Shown: piece by piece, positions 1 through 10,129 of the stretch | Position numbering within the stretch: the first letter of the stretch is position 1 | How the letters are laid out: each line of letters opens with the position of its first letter | NCBI GenBank assembly: GCA_029961685.1 | Contig: JARWKL010000001.1 | Span: 50,687,062-50,751,061, forward strand | Source: Aristolochia californica | Taxonomy: Eukaryota > Streptophyta > Magnoliopsida > Piperales > Aristolochiaceae | Direction of reading: 5' to 3' | Length of the DNA: 64,000 nucleotides | The notes under the pieces: model-generated | What the model was told of the DNA's origin: nothing | The model's input: only the letters and a program-made list of their open reading frames with translations | Database searches by the model: none | Translations under genes and position numbers: made by a program

Positions 1-1126
1 TTCTCCATGGATTCTGCCTACGCACAGGGGCAAAAGAAAGGCAGGCTCGATCCTGCTTCGACTCACTACATCACTCTCACTTCTGTGAGGCGTACTGGGC
101 AAGAACGAGCATTCTGTCTTGCACGAGGTCGGTGCTTCTTGAAGACCCTCACCTGCCCCGTCCAGTGCACGCAGAGGAAACCAAAGAAGAACAAGAAAGT
201 TAAGGGCTGCTTCATCGATTGCAGCAGCAAGTGCGAGACTACTTGCAAGTGTAAGCCGACTCGCCATACTTTCTTACTTTCTTCTGAAGATGCAGGGCTA
301 GCTAGCTATTATTAATTCCCTCCACATTTTCACTAATTTAATATTGATTCGACGCGATTTTGCAGTTAGAAAGGCCAAGTGCAACGGATTCGGATCGGTG
401 TGCTACGACCCTCGTTTCGTTGGAGGAGACGGCGTGATGTTCTACTTCCATGGAACTAAGGGCGGCGACTTCGCTCTCGTCTCCGACGACCAACTACAGA
501 TCAACGCCCACTTCATCGGAACTAGGCCAGCCGGGCGGACCCGCGACTACACATGGGTTCAGGCCTTGGGCGTCATGTTCGATTCTCACACTCTGGTGAT
601 TGCCGCCAAGAGGGTCAGCAAGTGGGATAACAACTACGACGCGCTTTTGCTCCACTGGGACAGCCGAGAGGTCACCGTGCCCACAGAAGGAGAGACCGAA
701 TGGCGGATGATCACAAAAGAAAGCCGGGAAGTTGTGGTGGAGAGAACCGACGACACCAACAGCATCAAGGTGACGATCGACGGTTTGGTCGAAATGGATG
801 TGAGAGTGGCTCCAGTCGGAGCAGAAGAAAACCGCGTCCATAACTACCAGTTGCCGAAGGACAACGCGTTTGCTCACCTGGAAACCCAGTTCAAATTCCC
901 CAACTTGACGGAGAACGTGGAAGGGGTTCTCGGCCAGACATACCAACCGAATTACGTGAGCACTGTGAAAACCGGAGTTCCCATGCCGATGATGGGTGGA
1001 GAGGACAAGTACCAGACTCCCGCATTGCTTTCCGCCTACTGTGCCTCCTGCAGATTCCAGAGGTCGGTGTCTCAAACTGCAGTTGCAGAGGTCGACGATG
1101 CCATGATCGGAGTTGCACAGGCTTGA
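1..1126 (+). CDS. Root-cap / LEA-related secreted protein, 5'-incomplete, two exons
   Basis: Exons are <1-250 and 366-1126. The joined product reads a Cys-rich N-terminal section (motifs GCFIDCSSKCE, CYDPRFVGGDGVMFYFHG) followed by the Root_cap (Pfam PF06830) region with INAHFIGTRPAGRTRD, WVQALGVMFDSH, LPKDNAFAHLETQFKF and the C-terminal VPMPMMGGEDKYQTP signature. These order and spacing features fit the plant root-cap/LEA-related family, whose members are secreted or wall-associated proteins of unknown biochemical role; that role is family knowledge, not shown here. The frame is open to the left edge. The first Met at position 7 is followed by Ala-Tyr-Ala-Gln, which looks like a signal-peptidase site, so the true start and signal peptide probably lie outside the window. 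The stop is at 1124-1126. No frameshift is seen. Confidence 0.87.
251..365 (+). other. Phase-1 intron of the root-cap gene
   Basis: The donor is AAGT|GTAAGC at 250/251 and the acceptor TTTTGCAG| at 365/366, giving a 115-base AT-rich GT-AG intron. Splicing here joins Cys-Lys to Phe-Arg-Lys-Ala-Lys-Cys-Asn and restores the conserved run into CYDPRF. Reading through instead gives a divergent tail and a stop at 315. Confidence 0.85.
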
Positions 1127-1686
1127 AATTACGCCTGAATAAGATCCACCCTCCCATGAGTGTATTGTATTAATTAACCACATCACTTTAGCTACATCGA
1201 GTTCAGGAAATTATATGTTCAATAAGCGAAGCATTGATCTTTGAATGTAATCTTAGCTTTATTTTTAAAATGAACCAAGCGTACTGTCAACTTCAAATTT
1301 CATTCTATCTTACTATCTTTCTCTATTGAATTATAAGACACAGTTGGAAGTGTAGCCTATTCTAATATAATCAAATTTATAACAGAAAATCAGACCGCAA
1401 GATTCGCTCATAGGATCTAGTGATCTGCGGCAGAGGTGTCGTTACGTCTAGTCTGCAAATTACGTGTTTCTACATTTATATTGAAAAATAAATTTCATGT
1501 AAATGGCAAGGCAAGGTTGGTAAACCTCACCAGGTGGCCTACTTAGAGAAGGTGACAAGGTCAAGAGATCCCCCTCCAACGGGATTCGACAGTCAGTTGA
1601 CCAGTGATGAAGTCATCAAATGTCATAAATTTAATTTTTGTAAATAAATAATGTTTATAAAAAGAAGGAAGAGGACGTTCCCCTAC
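1127..1686. other. 3' flank of root-cap gene, no gene seen
   Basis: AT-rich sequence with AATAA-type motifs near 1220 and 1490 that could serve 3'-end formation of the upstream gene. No coding similarity recognised on either strand. It ends at the target-site duplication CTCTT (1687-1691) of the next element. Confidence 0.6.
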
Positions 1687-1691
1687 CTCTT

Positions 1692-2072
1692 TGTTGGAAG
1701 ATAGGGCTCAAACCCACATGACCAAAGAAGACCCATGCAACTAAGAGATATAGAAGATGAGCTCAAGGCCCACAGATCAAGGAGAAGGCCTATAGGCCCA
1801 CATATATTAATGGCAGGATGGTAAATAAAGGGTCATCTCATAGAGATGGTATTGATGTAATTAAGCTAAAGTTCCGGGGTTAAAACCCTAAAACTTAAAT
1901 CCTAAGTTCAGGGGTATTATTGTAATATAGTAGTTTCATAAATCTATTGATGGCTTCTTGGGGAGGGTAGGAAATAATAAATTTTATAACCCTTCTTCCT
2001 TCTATTTTCTCCCAATGGGTTTCTATCCTTTTTTCTCCATGAGCTAAATTCATGGAGTCCTGAAAATCAACA
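1692..2072 (+). repeat. 5' LTR of A1
   Basis: Runs from TGTTGGAAGA to AAAATCAACA, 381 bases. It is shorter than the 434-base 3' LTR mainly because it lacks one roughly 55-base subrepeat near the start. The TATA region seen as TATAAATAGA in the 3' LTR (4621-4630) is altered here (CTATTGATGG), so this 5' promoter is probably weakened. Confidence 0.85.
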
Positions 2073-2088
2073 TGGTATCAGATCTATG
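2073..2088 (+). promoter_or_regulatory. Primer-binding site of A1
   Basis: TGGTATCAGATC follows the LTR with no spacer and matches the initiator-Met tRNA priming site of plant copia elements (TGGTATCAGAGC) with one change. Confidence 0.8.
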
Positions 2089-2570
2089 ATTTTCAAGACT
2101 CCCATCTATGGTTTCAGATTCAAAGAAACCCCTTATTTTTTTCCCTTTTTTTTCTTTGCTCCTATTGTTGTTAGTTGTTTTTTCTCCCCTAGTTGTTTCT
2201 TAGTGCCTTAGTTTTTATTGCTTTCGTACTCAAGCCTAGGTCATCTCAGAGTATTGCTTTTCTTCCTCTCTTTGTCGGTGTCATACAAAACACAGAAAGA
2301 AGAAAACTGGAGAAGAGCGAAGGTGAAGAGTTTGCAGTAAAGGCACTGTTTAACTCTCTCCGTCTCCATGGTTGAATACTCAACGGAAAATTATTTTACG
2401 TTGTTGTTTGTGAAGGCGATGATCACTGTCTTGTTCTCCATGGAAGCCATCCTCAGCACGCTCTCGAGCCAATCTCGTTGGCTGCAGCTTCGTTGCTGGT
2501 CATTCACAGCACTCTGAGCGATGGTGAACAGCGAGGAGGCCAGCTTCTCATCTTCCCTCTTTGACGCTAG

Positions 2571-3038
2571 GCGTTAATTTCTCTCCGTCGAGAGTTTCTG
2601 GTTCCGGGAGAATCTCCGACTGAAACAACGACAATATGCGTCGCCGGAGAAGATGACTCTGCACCCGAGAGAAATTTTTTTTCTGCTGCTTGGTTTCCGT
2701 TGGAGGATGACGATGCCGAGATTACGTTCTGCAGACATGTTGTTCAGCTGAGAGGAAGCAAGGAGGAAGATGAGTTACCATTTCTGGACGAAGAATTTCC
2801 GCTCTATTCGGCCGCAGGGGAAGACAACCCACCATTGCCGAAGAAGTCCAAAGAATTCGGCCACTCTCTGTTTGCCGCTGCTGGAGAAGACGAAGTCGAG
2901 TTGGAAACTTTCCTTCCGAGTTTCCGTTCTGCGTCGGTGAATAAGACTGTTTACACCATAGTTCGTTGGCGCCGAAAAAAAACGACTACTGCTGTCGACG
3001 GGTTGTCGTTTAGGGAGGACGAACATGGCGTCGCCTGA
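2571..3038 (+). other. Unassigned open frame inside A1, about 155 codons, no ATG needed to stay open
   Basis: The frame is open from just after a TAG at 2568-2570 to a stop at 3036-3038. I do not recognise the product. It is acidic, with three spaced AGED motifs (VAGEDDSAP, SAAGEDNPP, AAAGEDEVE) suggesting internal repetition of about 40-70 codons. The base composition here is clearly more GC-rich than the AT-rich flanks. It may be a captured host fragment or an old structural-gene remnant. There is no good start codon (the listed start is a TTG), so translation is unproven. Confidence 0.25.
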
Positions 3039-3628
3039 GAGATCCGAACTCTCGGGGGGAAAGTTTCCTCCCGATCTCTCTCTGGTTTTCAGTGTCAGCA
3101 CGCGGGGAAGAAGCTCTGTTTTCCGATTAATGGTTCCTAAGTTAAGAAAATTTATTATTTTAGCGCCCAAGTTAAGAAATTTAATTGAGCGTCGAGTTAA
3201 CCCAGCGCATGCCGAGCATCCCGAACTCGCCCGAGTCAAGTTAGCGCAGCTCGTGCCCGAGTTCCCAGCCGACCACTGTTTCTGCATCAGCAGACCGAGT
3301 CAACCTAGACCAACTCGGTCCAGGTCATCCTGACCTGAGACACTTATTTCTACCTCGATAAATGTGCCCAAGATTTTGGCACGACTTGGTAATTTTTTTT
3401 TTCTTTGGCTGGATTATTATTTTTGAAGAATTGACATATTATTCTTTGGTCAACACATTATTTAGAACATATATGTTCATTGGATTATTTTATGGGCTAT
3501 TTAATAACTATTATTTTGGGTCGTGTTATATGGGCCCAAGCCTAGCCCATTTCAGCTGTTGCTATTGTGTCTCTTTTGATGAGACATTATTATTGAAAAA
3601 GAGGTATCCTCATACCATTATTTTATGT

Positions 3629-4021
3629 CCCCGTCAAAAATATCAAATTGTTGTGGTTGGGAGTTCATGGTGGAGGAACTGCATCCCCGTAAAAAATATC
3701 AAATTTATTTATGATTAGGAGTCCATGACGGAGGAACTTCATCCCCGTAAAAAATATCAAATTTATTTTTGGTTGGGAGTCCATGACAAAGGAACTTCAT
3801 ACTCGTCAAAAATATCAAATTTATTTGTGGTTGGAAGTTCATGATAGAGGAACTTCATCCCCGTAAAAAATATCCAATTTTTGTGGTTGGGAGTCCATGA
3901 CGGAGGAACTTCATCCCCATAAAAAATATCAATTTTTTGTGGTTGGAAGTCCATGACGGAGGAACTTCATCCCTGTCGAAAATATTAAATTTTTGTGGTT
4001 GGAAGTCCATGACGGAGGAAT
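3629..4021 (+). repeat. Minisatellite of about 52-58 bases, roughly seven units
   Basis: Units read approximately AAAAATATCAAATTTATTTG then TGGTTGGGAGTCCATGACGG then AGGAACTTCATCCCCGT. Unit boundaries marked by the CCCCGT box fall near 3634, 3690, 3748, 3805, 3863, 3919 and 3975. Copies differ by point changes and by a short deletion in the last three, so the array is not a recent expansion. It lies in the internal region of A1. Confidence 0.85.
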
Positions 4022-4316
4022 TTATTATTATATTTATGTTACTTCCCCCCTTTAATATCATATATTACTCTATCACTTGAGAGTCGTTGTCTTGTGGAGG
4101 GACACGATGGTGGAGGTGGACACATCAGAGCAATGTCTTAGCGGTTAGGAATGATTTACTCTCATTGATATTATACCAGCTGGGCCTCATGAATGAGAAC
4201 ACAACATAAGGGAGAGTGTTGGAAGATGAAGGCATATTATACAAAAAAGATTGTATACATCATTTGCAGCAAGCTGGGATTTGATGTTGTTCTCTCACCC
4301 CCAACTTGAGGGGGAG

Positions 4317-4750
4317 TATTGGAAGACAAGGCCCAAGCCCACACGACCAAGGAAGACTCACATATCCAAGTGTATTAGAAGATGGGCCTAAGCCCATAAG
4401 ACTAAGAAAGACCCATGCAACCAAGAGATAAAGAAGATGGGCTCAAGGTCCACAGATCAAGGAGAAGATAGGCCCACGTACATTGTTGGTAGGATGGTAA
4501 ATAAAAGGTCATTTCATAGAGATGGCATTGATGTAATTAAGCTAAAGTTACAGGGTTAAAATCCTAAACCCTAAACCCTAAGTACAAGGCTATTATTTCA
4601 AAATAGTAGTTTCATAAATCTATAAATAGAGCTTATGGGGGAGGGTAGGGAATAATCAATTCCATAACCCTTCTTCCTCATGTTTTCTCCCAATGGGTTT
4701 CTTTTCCTTTTTTTCCATGAGCTAAATTCATGGAGTTCTGAAAATCAACA
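4317..4750 (+). repeat. 3' LTR of A1
   Basis: Begins TATTGGAAGA (TG to TA change at the first dinucleotide) and ends AAAATCAACA. It carries an extra subrepeat of about 55 bases (GGAAGA...CCCAAGCCCACACGACC...) relative to the 5' LTR, a TATAAATAGA box at 4621-4630 and a short telomere-like run CCTAAACCCTAAACCCTAA near 4563-4581. Confidence 0.85.
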
Positions 4751-4755
4751 CTCTT

Positions 4756-7190
4756 CATAGAATTCATCTCTTCCTTCATGGCATTATACCATAATTTTGA
4801 TTCTTTGCAATTCATGACTTGTGAAAAGAACTTGGGATCACTTTTGGCTCCAATGTTGTAGTCAGATTCTTGCAGATACCCAACATAATCATCAGGAATT
4901 GTTGATCTCTTTATTTTAGTAGATCTTCTTAATGTTGTACCATCATATTCCTAAAAAGTATGTGGTTCAACTAGTTGCTCAAAAGTGTTTGGCAACTCTT
5001 GAACTACCTGATCTACTGGAATGTCGTCAGTATCTTGTGGAACATCAATGATTGGTTGTTCAACACTAGTTTGTAGCTGAGGGGTACTGTAAACAATAAT
5101 TAATCTATCACTTGAGGTGGAAGGTTGAGATTCTGAATGATCCTTCTCAGAAACAATGTTTCGAGTTTGATTGCTCCCATTGATCAAGTCATTTTCAAGA
5201 AACTTTGCATTTCTTGATTCCACAATCCTAGTGTTGGACAATAAATCTATAACCTTTGGACCTTTCAGTATATCCAATGAAATACCCACTAATGGTCCTT
5301 GGGTCCAGCTTCTTCTCTTGTGGATTATAAATTCATACTTTAGACGGGTATCCCCAAACGTGCATATGTCGCAAACTCAGTTTCCAACCTTTCCATAATT
5401 CAAATGGAGTTTTAAGAATAACTTGGTTGGAACTCAGTTTAATATATACACTGCCGTCTCAAGTGCTTCAGCCCACAAGGATCCAGAAAGATTGGAGCTA
5501 CTAAGCAGACTCCACACCATGCCTAATAATGTTCAGTTTCTTCTTTAAGCTACACCATTTTGGTCCAGTGAACCAAGCATGGTATATTGGGCAACAATCC
5601 TATGTTCCTAAAGAAACTTTGCAAATGAACTAGGTGCTTGTCCATTTTCTGTGTATCTACCATAATATTCTCCACCTCTATCTAATCTCACAATCTTAAT
5701 TTGCTTACCACATTGTGTCTCTACTTCAGCCTTAAAGATCTTAAAGGCATCTAATGTTTCATTCTTAATATAAAGCATGAAGAGATACATGTATCATGAG
5801 TAATCATCTATAAAAGAGATGAAGTATTTCTGACCATGTGAGTTCATGTCTGGACTACATATATTAGTATGTATGATCTATAATAAGTTTGTACTCCTAT
5901 TGACACATTTCTTTGACTTTTTAATCTATTTTCTTTTAATGCAGTCTGCACAAGTCTCGAAATTAGTAAAATCTAGAGTACTAAGTACCCCTTCATTTAC
6001 TAATATTTTAATTCTATCCATGGAGATATGACCTAATCTCCGATGCCACAATGTAGAGGAATCCTCATTAATAACACCTCTTTTATTACTAGTTTGAACA
6101 TGTATCGAATCATAAGTGGCATTGTTTTGTAAATTGATGCTATAAAGACCATAAGACAAAGTACCATCCCCAACACAATCAGACTTATAATATAAACTGA
6201 AAGATGAGTCTAAAAAATTAAAGGAATATTCAAAAGGTATAAGCCTTGAAACTGAAATCAAGTTTCTAGAGAAACTTGGAACATAAAAGGTCTTTTCTAA
6301 CTTTAAAACAAAACCACTACTTAAATTTAAATAGCAAGTTCCTATAGCTTCCACATGTGAGCTCATCTTGTTTCCTGATAAGATGTTTTGCTCACTTCCC
6401 ACTGGTTTCCTTAGGTTTTGTAAACCTTGAAAGGAATTTGAAATGTGGATTGTTGATCCAGAATCAATCCACCATATGTTAATATTGACATTAACCATAT
6501 TAGATTCATAACAAACAAATGAGGTTGAATTATCTTTGTCCTTTCCATGTGTTGCCAGCATTGTACTTTCTCCTTTTCCCATCACCAGTCTCCCTTCCTC
6601 TTCAACACACTTGGTCAAAAGTTCATTAATTGACCATTTATCCTTATGTGTGTTGTATGAGATTTTGAAGGGTCAATATTGGTACGGAAGGGTGTTCATG
6701 ATGTAGTGCACCAGCAAAGAATCCGACATTTCAACCTCGAGTTTCTTCAATTGAGCCACAATATCCCTCATTTGCATGATGTGCTTGCGCACACCTCTCA
6801 TACCAGTGAGCCTTAGGGATGAGAGCTTCATGATTAGGGTGTTGCTAGTGCCTTGTCCGAAGTGATAAATTGTTCATCAATGGCTTTCAGTAAGTCTGTA
6901 ACCTTTTCATGTTGATCAACAGAACCACGAATACCAACAAAAATTGTAGTCTTATTGAACATCAAGCTGAGGCGATTAGATCGCTCCCATCGTTCATAAA
7001 ATGTGATTTCAGTTGCAGTGCTGGTATCATTAATTGTTGGTGGTTCGTTTTTCCGAATAGCATAATCTATGTCCATCCACCCTAAATGAAGAAGAATCCT
7101 CTCTTTCCAAACCTTATAGATATCTCCCTTAAGTTCAGGGATTTCAAAACGAATATCAGAAAAATTTGCAGGTTGTACATCTACATAAAA
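4756..7190 (-). pseudogene. Copia-1 gag-pol remnant
   Basis: Minus-strand translation gives gag with MDIDYAIRK, ERWERSNRLSLMF and GSVDQHEKVTDLLKAIDEQF (6834-7190), a protease/pre-integrase block with WWIDSGSTIHISN and SSTLWHRRLGHISMDRI (5926-6618), integrase core with RLDRGGEYYGRY (5608-5790) and a degraded QNGVAERRN-like stretch (5400-5610), the integrase-RT linker (4951-5289), and an RT start with SKLWYNAMKEEMNSM ending at about 4757. Several frameshifts and stops separate these blocks, so nothing is expressed as a polyprotein. Confidence 0.85.
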
Positions 7191-8532
7191 TTATAAATTA
7201 CATGCTTCTGTTAAAATTGAGGCTTGAATAAATATCATGTTTTACTAATGTAAATCATGCTTAAAAATTGAATCTATTGACATAAAAAATGCATGTGCGC
7301 TAAATTTTTTAATTCAAGCATATTCAGTTATTCTTTATGATTAAATTTTATGATAAAACTATCAAATTATTTATGAATTCATAATTCCAGTGGGTATATT
7401 ATGAATAACTTGATATTTTATCCTAACTAATAAACTCAAATATAATAAAAATTCCTATGGGATAAAATTTATTATATCAAATAAAATTAGTTACAATTAA
7501 TGTCTAATATTCTCTATGTGATCCTAGTCATAATATATAATTTTTATTAAATTAAAGATATTGTGGCTACTCTCTAATTAATAAAAATTATATGGATCAC
7601 TAGACATTAAATCGCATAAATGCAAAATTAACATGAGAATAGTATGAATTGCATAATTTTAACTCACACTAACATGTTAACATTATGCACAAAATATTCT
7701 CATAATATACGCATAATTAAAAACTATAATATTATGCATAACATTTAATTTCATGCATTAAACTATGTCAAACCGCATAAAAATACAAGTAAAAAATGTA
7801 TAACCTATTAGATATACGAAGACCAGTGGCTTAATGGTCACGAGCGCCAAATTTGGTTCCAACACACAGGTTCGAATCCCCGCTGGTGCAAAATACTAAA
7901 TTTTTAGACTCGAGTCTGCACGACGCTCTCTCTTGAGCGACTCGCTTCAGTGAGTTGAAACGGCGAGCCAACTCATCTCGTCCGAGTTGACTTGAACCGC
8001 CCGATTGGTTTTTTTATATATATTTACACCGAGTCACCCTGGCCTGCGACTCAATTGTCAAGTTGGAATGACGAGTCGCAAAAGATTCAGCCCAAACCAA
8101 CTTGCCTAGTATTTACCAAAATACCTTATGGCTTTAATTAACCATGATTATGTGCGTTGGAGGTCGTCTTCAACCTCCAGTCGTGTGTAGAAACCTCCTA
8201 TAACTGGCATCCCTAACGACATCGACACCAGTGAACCTTTCGGAATGGTCGACGGCGTCGGTTCTGATGCATTTCACTAATGCGATAGCAGCCAGTCATC
8301 GGGCACGGTGAGTGCATAGAGACTGTCGGCACCAGCTTTCCTTAACGATGTTTACCTCGGTGAACTTTTTGGAATGGTCGTTGGCACCGGTGCGGGCCCT
8401 ATCCGACACCAGACGTTGCTTTGGATATCTGTTGGTATATGTCATAAAAACGACCCTCCCCAAACAAAAACAGAGAGCAAAAGAAAAAAATAATCTTTTA
8501 AATGGAACCAATACGTAGGATCAGAGGTACTA
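7191..8532 (-). other. Leader of copia-1, AT-rich, with insert and spaced repeats
   Basis: Very AT-rich and without coding signal from 7191 to about 7815. It then holds a tRNA-like SINE candidate (7821 to about 8040). Two diverged copies of a segment with GTGAACYTTTYGGAATGGTC lie at about 8204-8262 and 8334-8393, roughly 130 bases apart, in a more GC-rich stretch. No gene seen. Confidence 0.6.
7821..8040 (+). mobile_element. tRNA-derived SINE candidate
   Basis: Head contains a pol III A box TGGCTTAATGGT (7827-7838) and a perfect B box GGTTCGAATCC (7869-7879) spaced 30 bases apart, framed by ACCAG and CTGGT arms that can pair as an acceptor-like stem. The T-arm is mispaired, so it is not a functional tRNA. 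A GC-richer body follows and then a T-rich tract near 8010-8020 that may be the tail. No target duplication was identified, so the limits are approximate. Confidence 0.45.
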
Positions 8533-8544
8533 GCTTTGATACCA
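8533..8544 (-). promoter_or_regulatory. Primer-binding site of copia-1
   Basis: The minus strand reads TGGTATCAAAGC two bases after the LTR end (GTCTTACA). This is the initiator-Met tRNA priming site of plant copia elements with one change. Confidence 0.75.
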
Positions 8545-8546
8545 AC

Positions 8547-9056
8547 TGTAAGACTAACATGAATTTCTAACTACATGAAATTCATAGTATAAAATGTAAA
8601 CGGAACCTAGAATCAAACCTCCCTCCATGCGATCAGATTCCATGTATAAATAACCGACGTTTTGTTCTCTGCTTGTGTTTGGCACTTCCACTTTGTAATC
8701 ACTCTCATACGATGGTGTATTACTGAAGAGAAATCAATGACCAAGATTGGGGACCAAACCTTTTTTATATCAGCCATGCTTCCATCAAGCTTATCGGCAT
8801 CCTGTAATTACTGATGGGAGGGAGTTATAACTCCCGATAGAAGTGGCCCATAACTTCCGAAACAGAAGTTATCCATTGATAGAAGTTGGACCACTGCTTC
8901 AAAAACTGAAGGGAAGCAGTTAACAAGAGGTGCCTGATTCCTCTTTTTAATCCATCGATCACCTCATGCATTAGTGCCTATTAAAATTAAATGATAATTA
9001 ATATTTTTTTTATCATTGAAATAAGGTTAAATTTGAAAATTATTTAAAATATAATT
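8547..9056 (-). repeat. 5' LTR of copia-1
   Basis: On the plus strand it starts TGTAAGACTAAC next to the primer site. The minus strand carries a TATA box (GATATAAAAAAGG near 8757-8770). The far end is placed at an ATTACA near 9056 and could be wrong by tens of bases because the partner LTR is absent. Confidence 0.5.
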
Positions 9057-9583
9057 ACATATATACCATTGCTTCTAAAGTACTCCATCCTCATCCCTCC
9101 CAAAGATGAGTAAATATGAAAGATTCAATCTCATTTATTTCTATCTACAAATTTGAAATTGAAAATCTAGATTATGACAAGAAATAAATAAAAAATAAAA
9201 ATGCCATCTCATCACAGATTTAGAGAAGACTTTTATTTAGATGTATGTAGAATAGTATGTCCATTAATATTTTCAAGATTTGTGTTTTCATTTCTCTTTA
9301 AATTTTATAAAAAAAATATAACATAATAGCTAATATACATAGATTTAATATAATAGAGATTTTACCTTCTATTCCTTGGAAAATACATTATCACATATAG
9401 ACTCCCTATTAGGCTTGGAAATGCCACATAAGTAATTTTTTGTGCCTTATTTTTGTCACCAAACAAATACTGATGCTAAAGATATTTGAAGTCACAAAAC
9501 TATTTACCCTAAATAGAATGAACGAATTGTTTACAATTCTCCTATAGTAATATTGATTTTGAAAAATTTCTTCAAAAAATATA
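9057..9583. other. AT-rich intergenic DNA, no gene seen
   Basis: A/T-rich stretch with short low-complexity runs. Open frames here show no recognisable domain on either strand and none looks coding. Confidence 0.5.
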
Positions 9584-9909
9584 TTCTTAAAGAATAGTCC
9601 CATATGGGTCATTGAGTACAAAGATCTTGAATTTATTAGTTGGGAAAGATATTTCCTAATTTGGCTAGTCATTTTGGGATGGTCTGGACCCATCTTCACA
9701 TAGTATTAGAGCAAGTGCTCATACGTGAATTTCCACCCAAATTATCCACATATAGAGAAAAAAAGTAGCCTACAAGTGAAGGGGAGTATTAAAGAATAGT
9801 CATGCATGGATTGGTGAGTACATAGATATGATATTGGGTATATTAGTAGGGAAAGATACTTCCTGACTTGGCTAGTCATTTTAGGATGGGTCTTGAACCC
9901 AACTTCTCA
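9584..9909 (+). mobile_element. Terminal-repeat retrotransposon in miniature (TRIM), about 325 bases
   Basis: Two diverged direct repeats of about 120 bases (9584-9700 and 9787-9909) share TTAAAGAATAGTC, GAGTACA, GGGAAAGATA and TTGGCTAGTCATTTT. Between them lie a primer-site-like TAGTATTAGAGCAAG (9701-9715) directly after the first repeat and a purine tract GTGAAGGGGAG directly before the second. LTR, primer site, short spacer, polypurine tract and LTR in under 350 bases is the TRIM layout. TSDs are not clear. Confidence 0.6.
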
Positions 9910-10129
9910 TAGTCTCAAGATCTCCATAGAGATAATTTTAATGATAATAAACACTCAAATACTAATGATACACATTAGGTGTATTGTTCAACTTAATAAG
10001 CCCGAGAAAGAGATTTCTAGTAGTATATCTATTAGACCTATAATGATTCATCTCAATAGTCCACACAAGAAGGGAACAAGTAGCTTAAAAAGCATACCAT
10101 CCAAACAGCCTAGTAGCACCATTTGACCA
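9910..10129. other. Spacer between TRIM and copia-2, unassigned
   Basis: AT-rich. A plus-strand open frame at 9893-10126 overlaps the second TRIM repeat and shows no domain or codon bias that I trust. It begins TAGTCTCAAG, which resembles a worn primer site, so it may belong to a longer element whose right LTR is lost. Confidence 0.3.

Larger units (their letters stand above)
1692..4750 (+). mobile_element. Non-autonomous LTR retrotransposon A1 (complete ends, no gag-pol)
   Basis: A 3059-base element flanked by perfect TSDs CTCTT (1687-1691 and 4751-4755). It has a 5' LTR 1692-2072, a primer-binding site directly after it (TGGTATCAGA...), an internal region without gag or pol, a polypurine tract CTTGAGGGGGAG at 4305-4316, and a 3' LTR 4317-4750. 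Just before the tract the internal sequence keeps the tail of copia pol (a CSKLG...SPP remnant), so the element looks like an internal-deletion and replacement derivative of a copia that must be mobilised in trans. The internal region holds a GC-rich segment with an unassigned open frame and a 57-base minisatellite. Confidence 0.85.
4756..9056 (-). mobile_element. Copia-1, truncated Ty1/copia element (minus strand)
   Basis: From high to low coordinates: 5' LTR (8547 to about 9056), primer site (8533-8544), long AT-rich leader, gag, protease/pre-integrase, integrase, linker, then the first codons of reverse transcriptase, which end exactly at the A1 insertion. Most of RT, RNase H and the 3' LTR are missing. 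The left flank of A1 (before 1687) does not continue the RT, so the element was already broken or was deleted at this point. The right LTR edge is an estimate from a terminal ATTACA. Confidence 0.75.

Noticed and set aside
494..1186. Long minus-strand open frames across the root-cap exon
   Set aside because: They are antisense shadows of a GC-rich conserved exon and show no domain.
3629..4021. CRISPR-like array
   Set aside because: Units are repeated along their whole length with no unique spacers, and the context is a plant LTR element: it is a minisatellite.
4563..4581. Interstitial telomere
   Set aside because: Only about two and a half CCCTAAA units inside an LTR; too short and not conserved in the 5' LTR.
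7821..7893. Functional tRNA gene
   Set aside because: A and B boxes are present but the T-arm and the outer acceptor pairs do not form, so it is better read as a SINE head.
9893..10126. 77-codon plus-strand frame
   Set aside because: It overlaps the TRIM repeat, has no recognisable domain and low-complexity composition.
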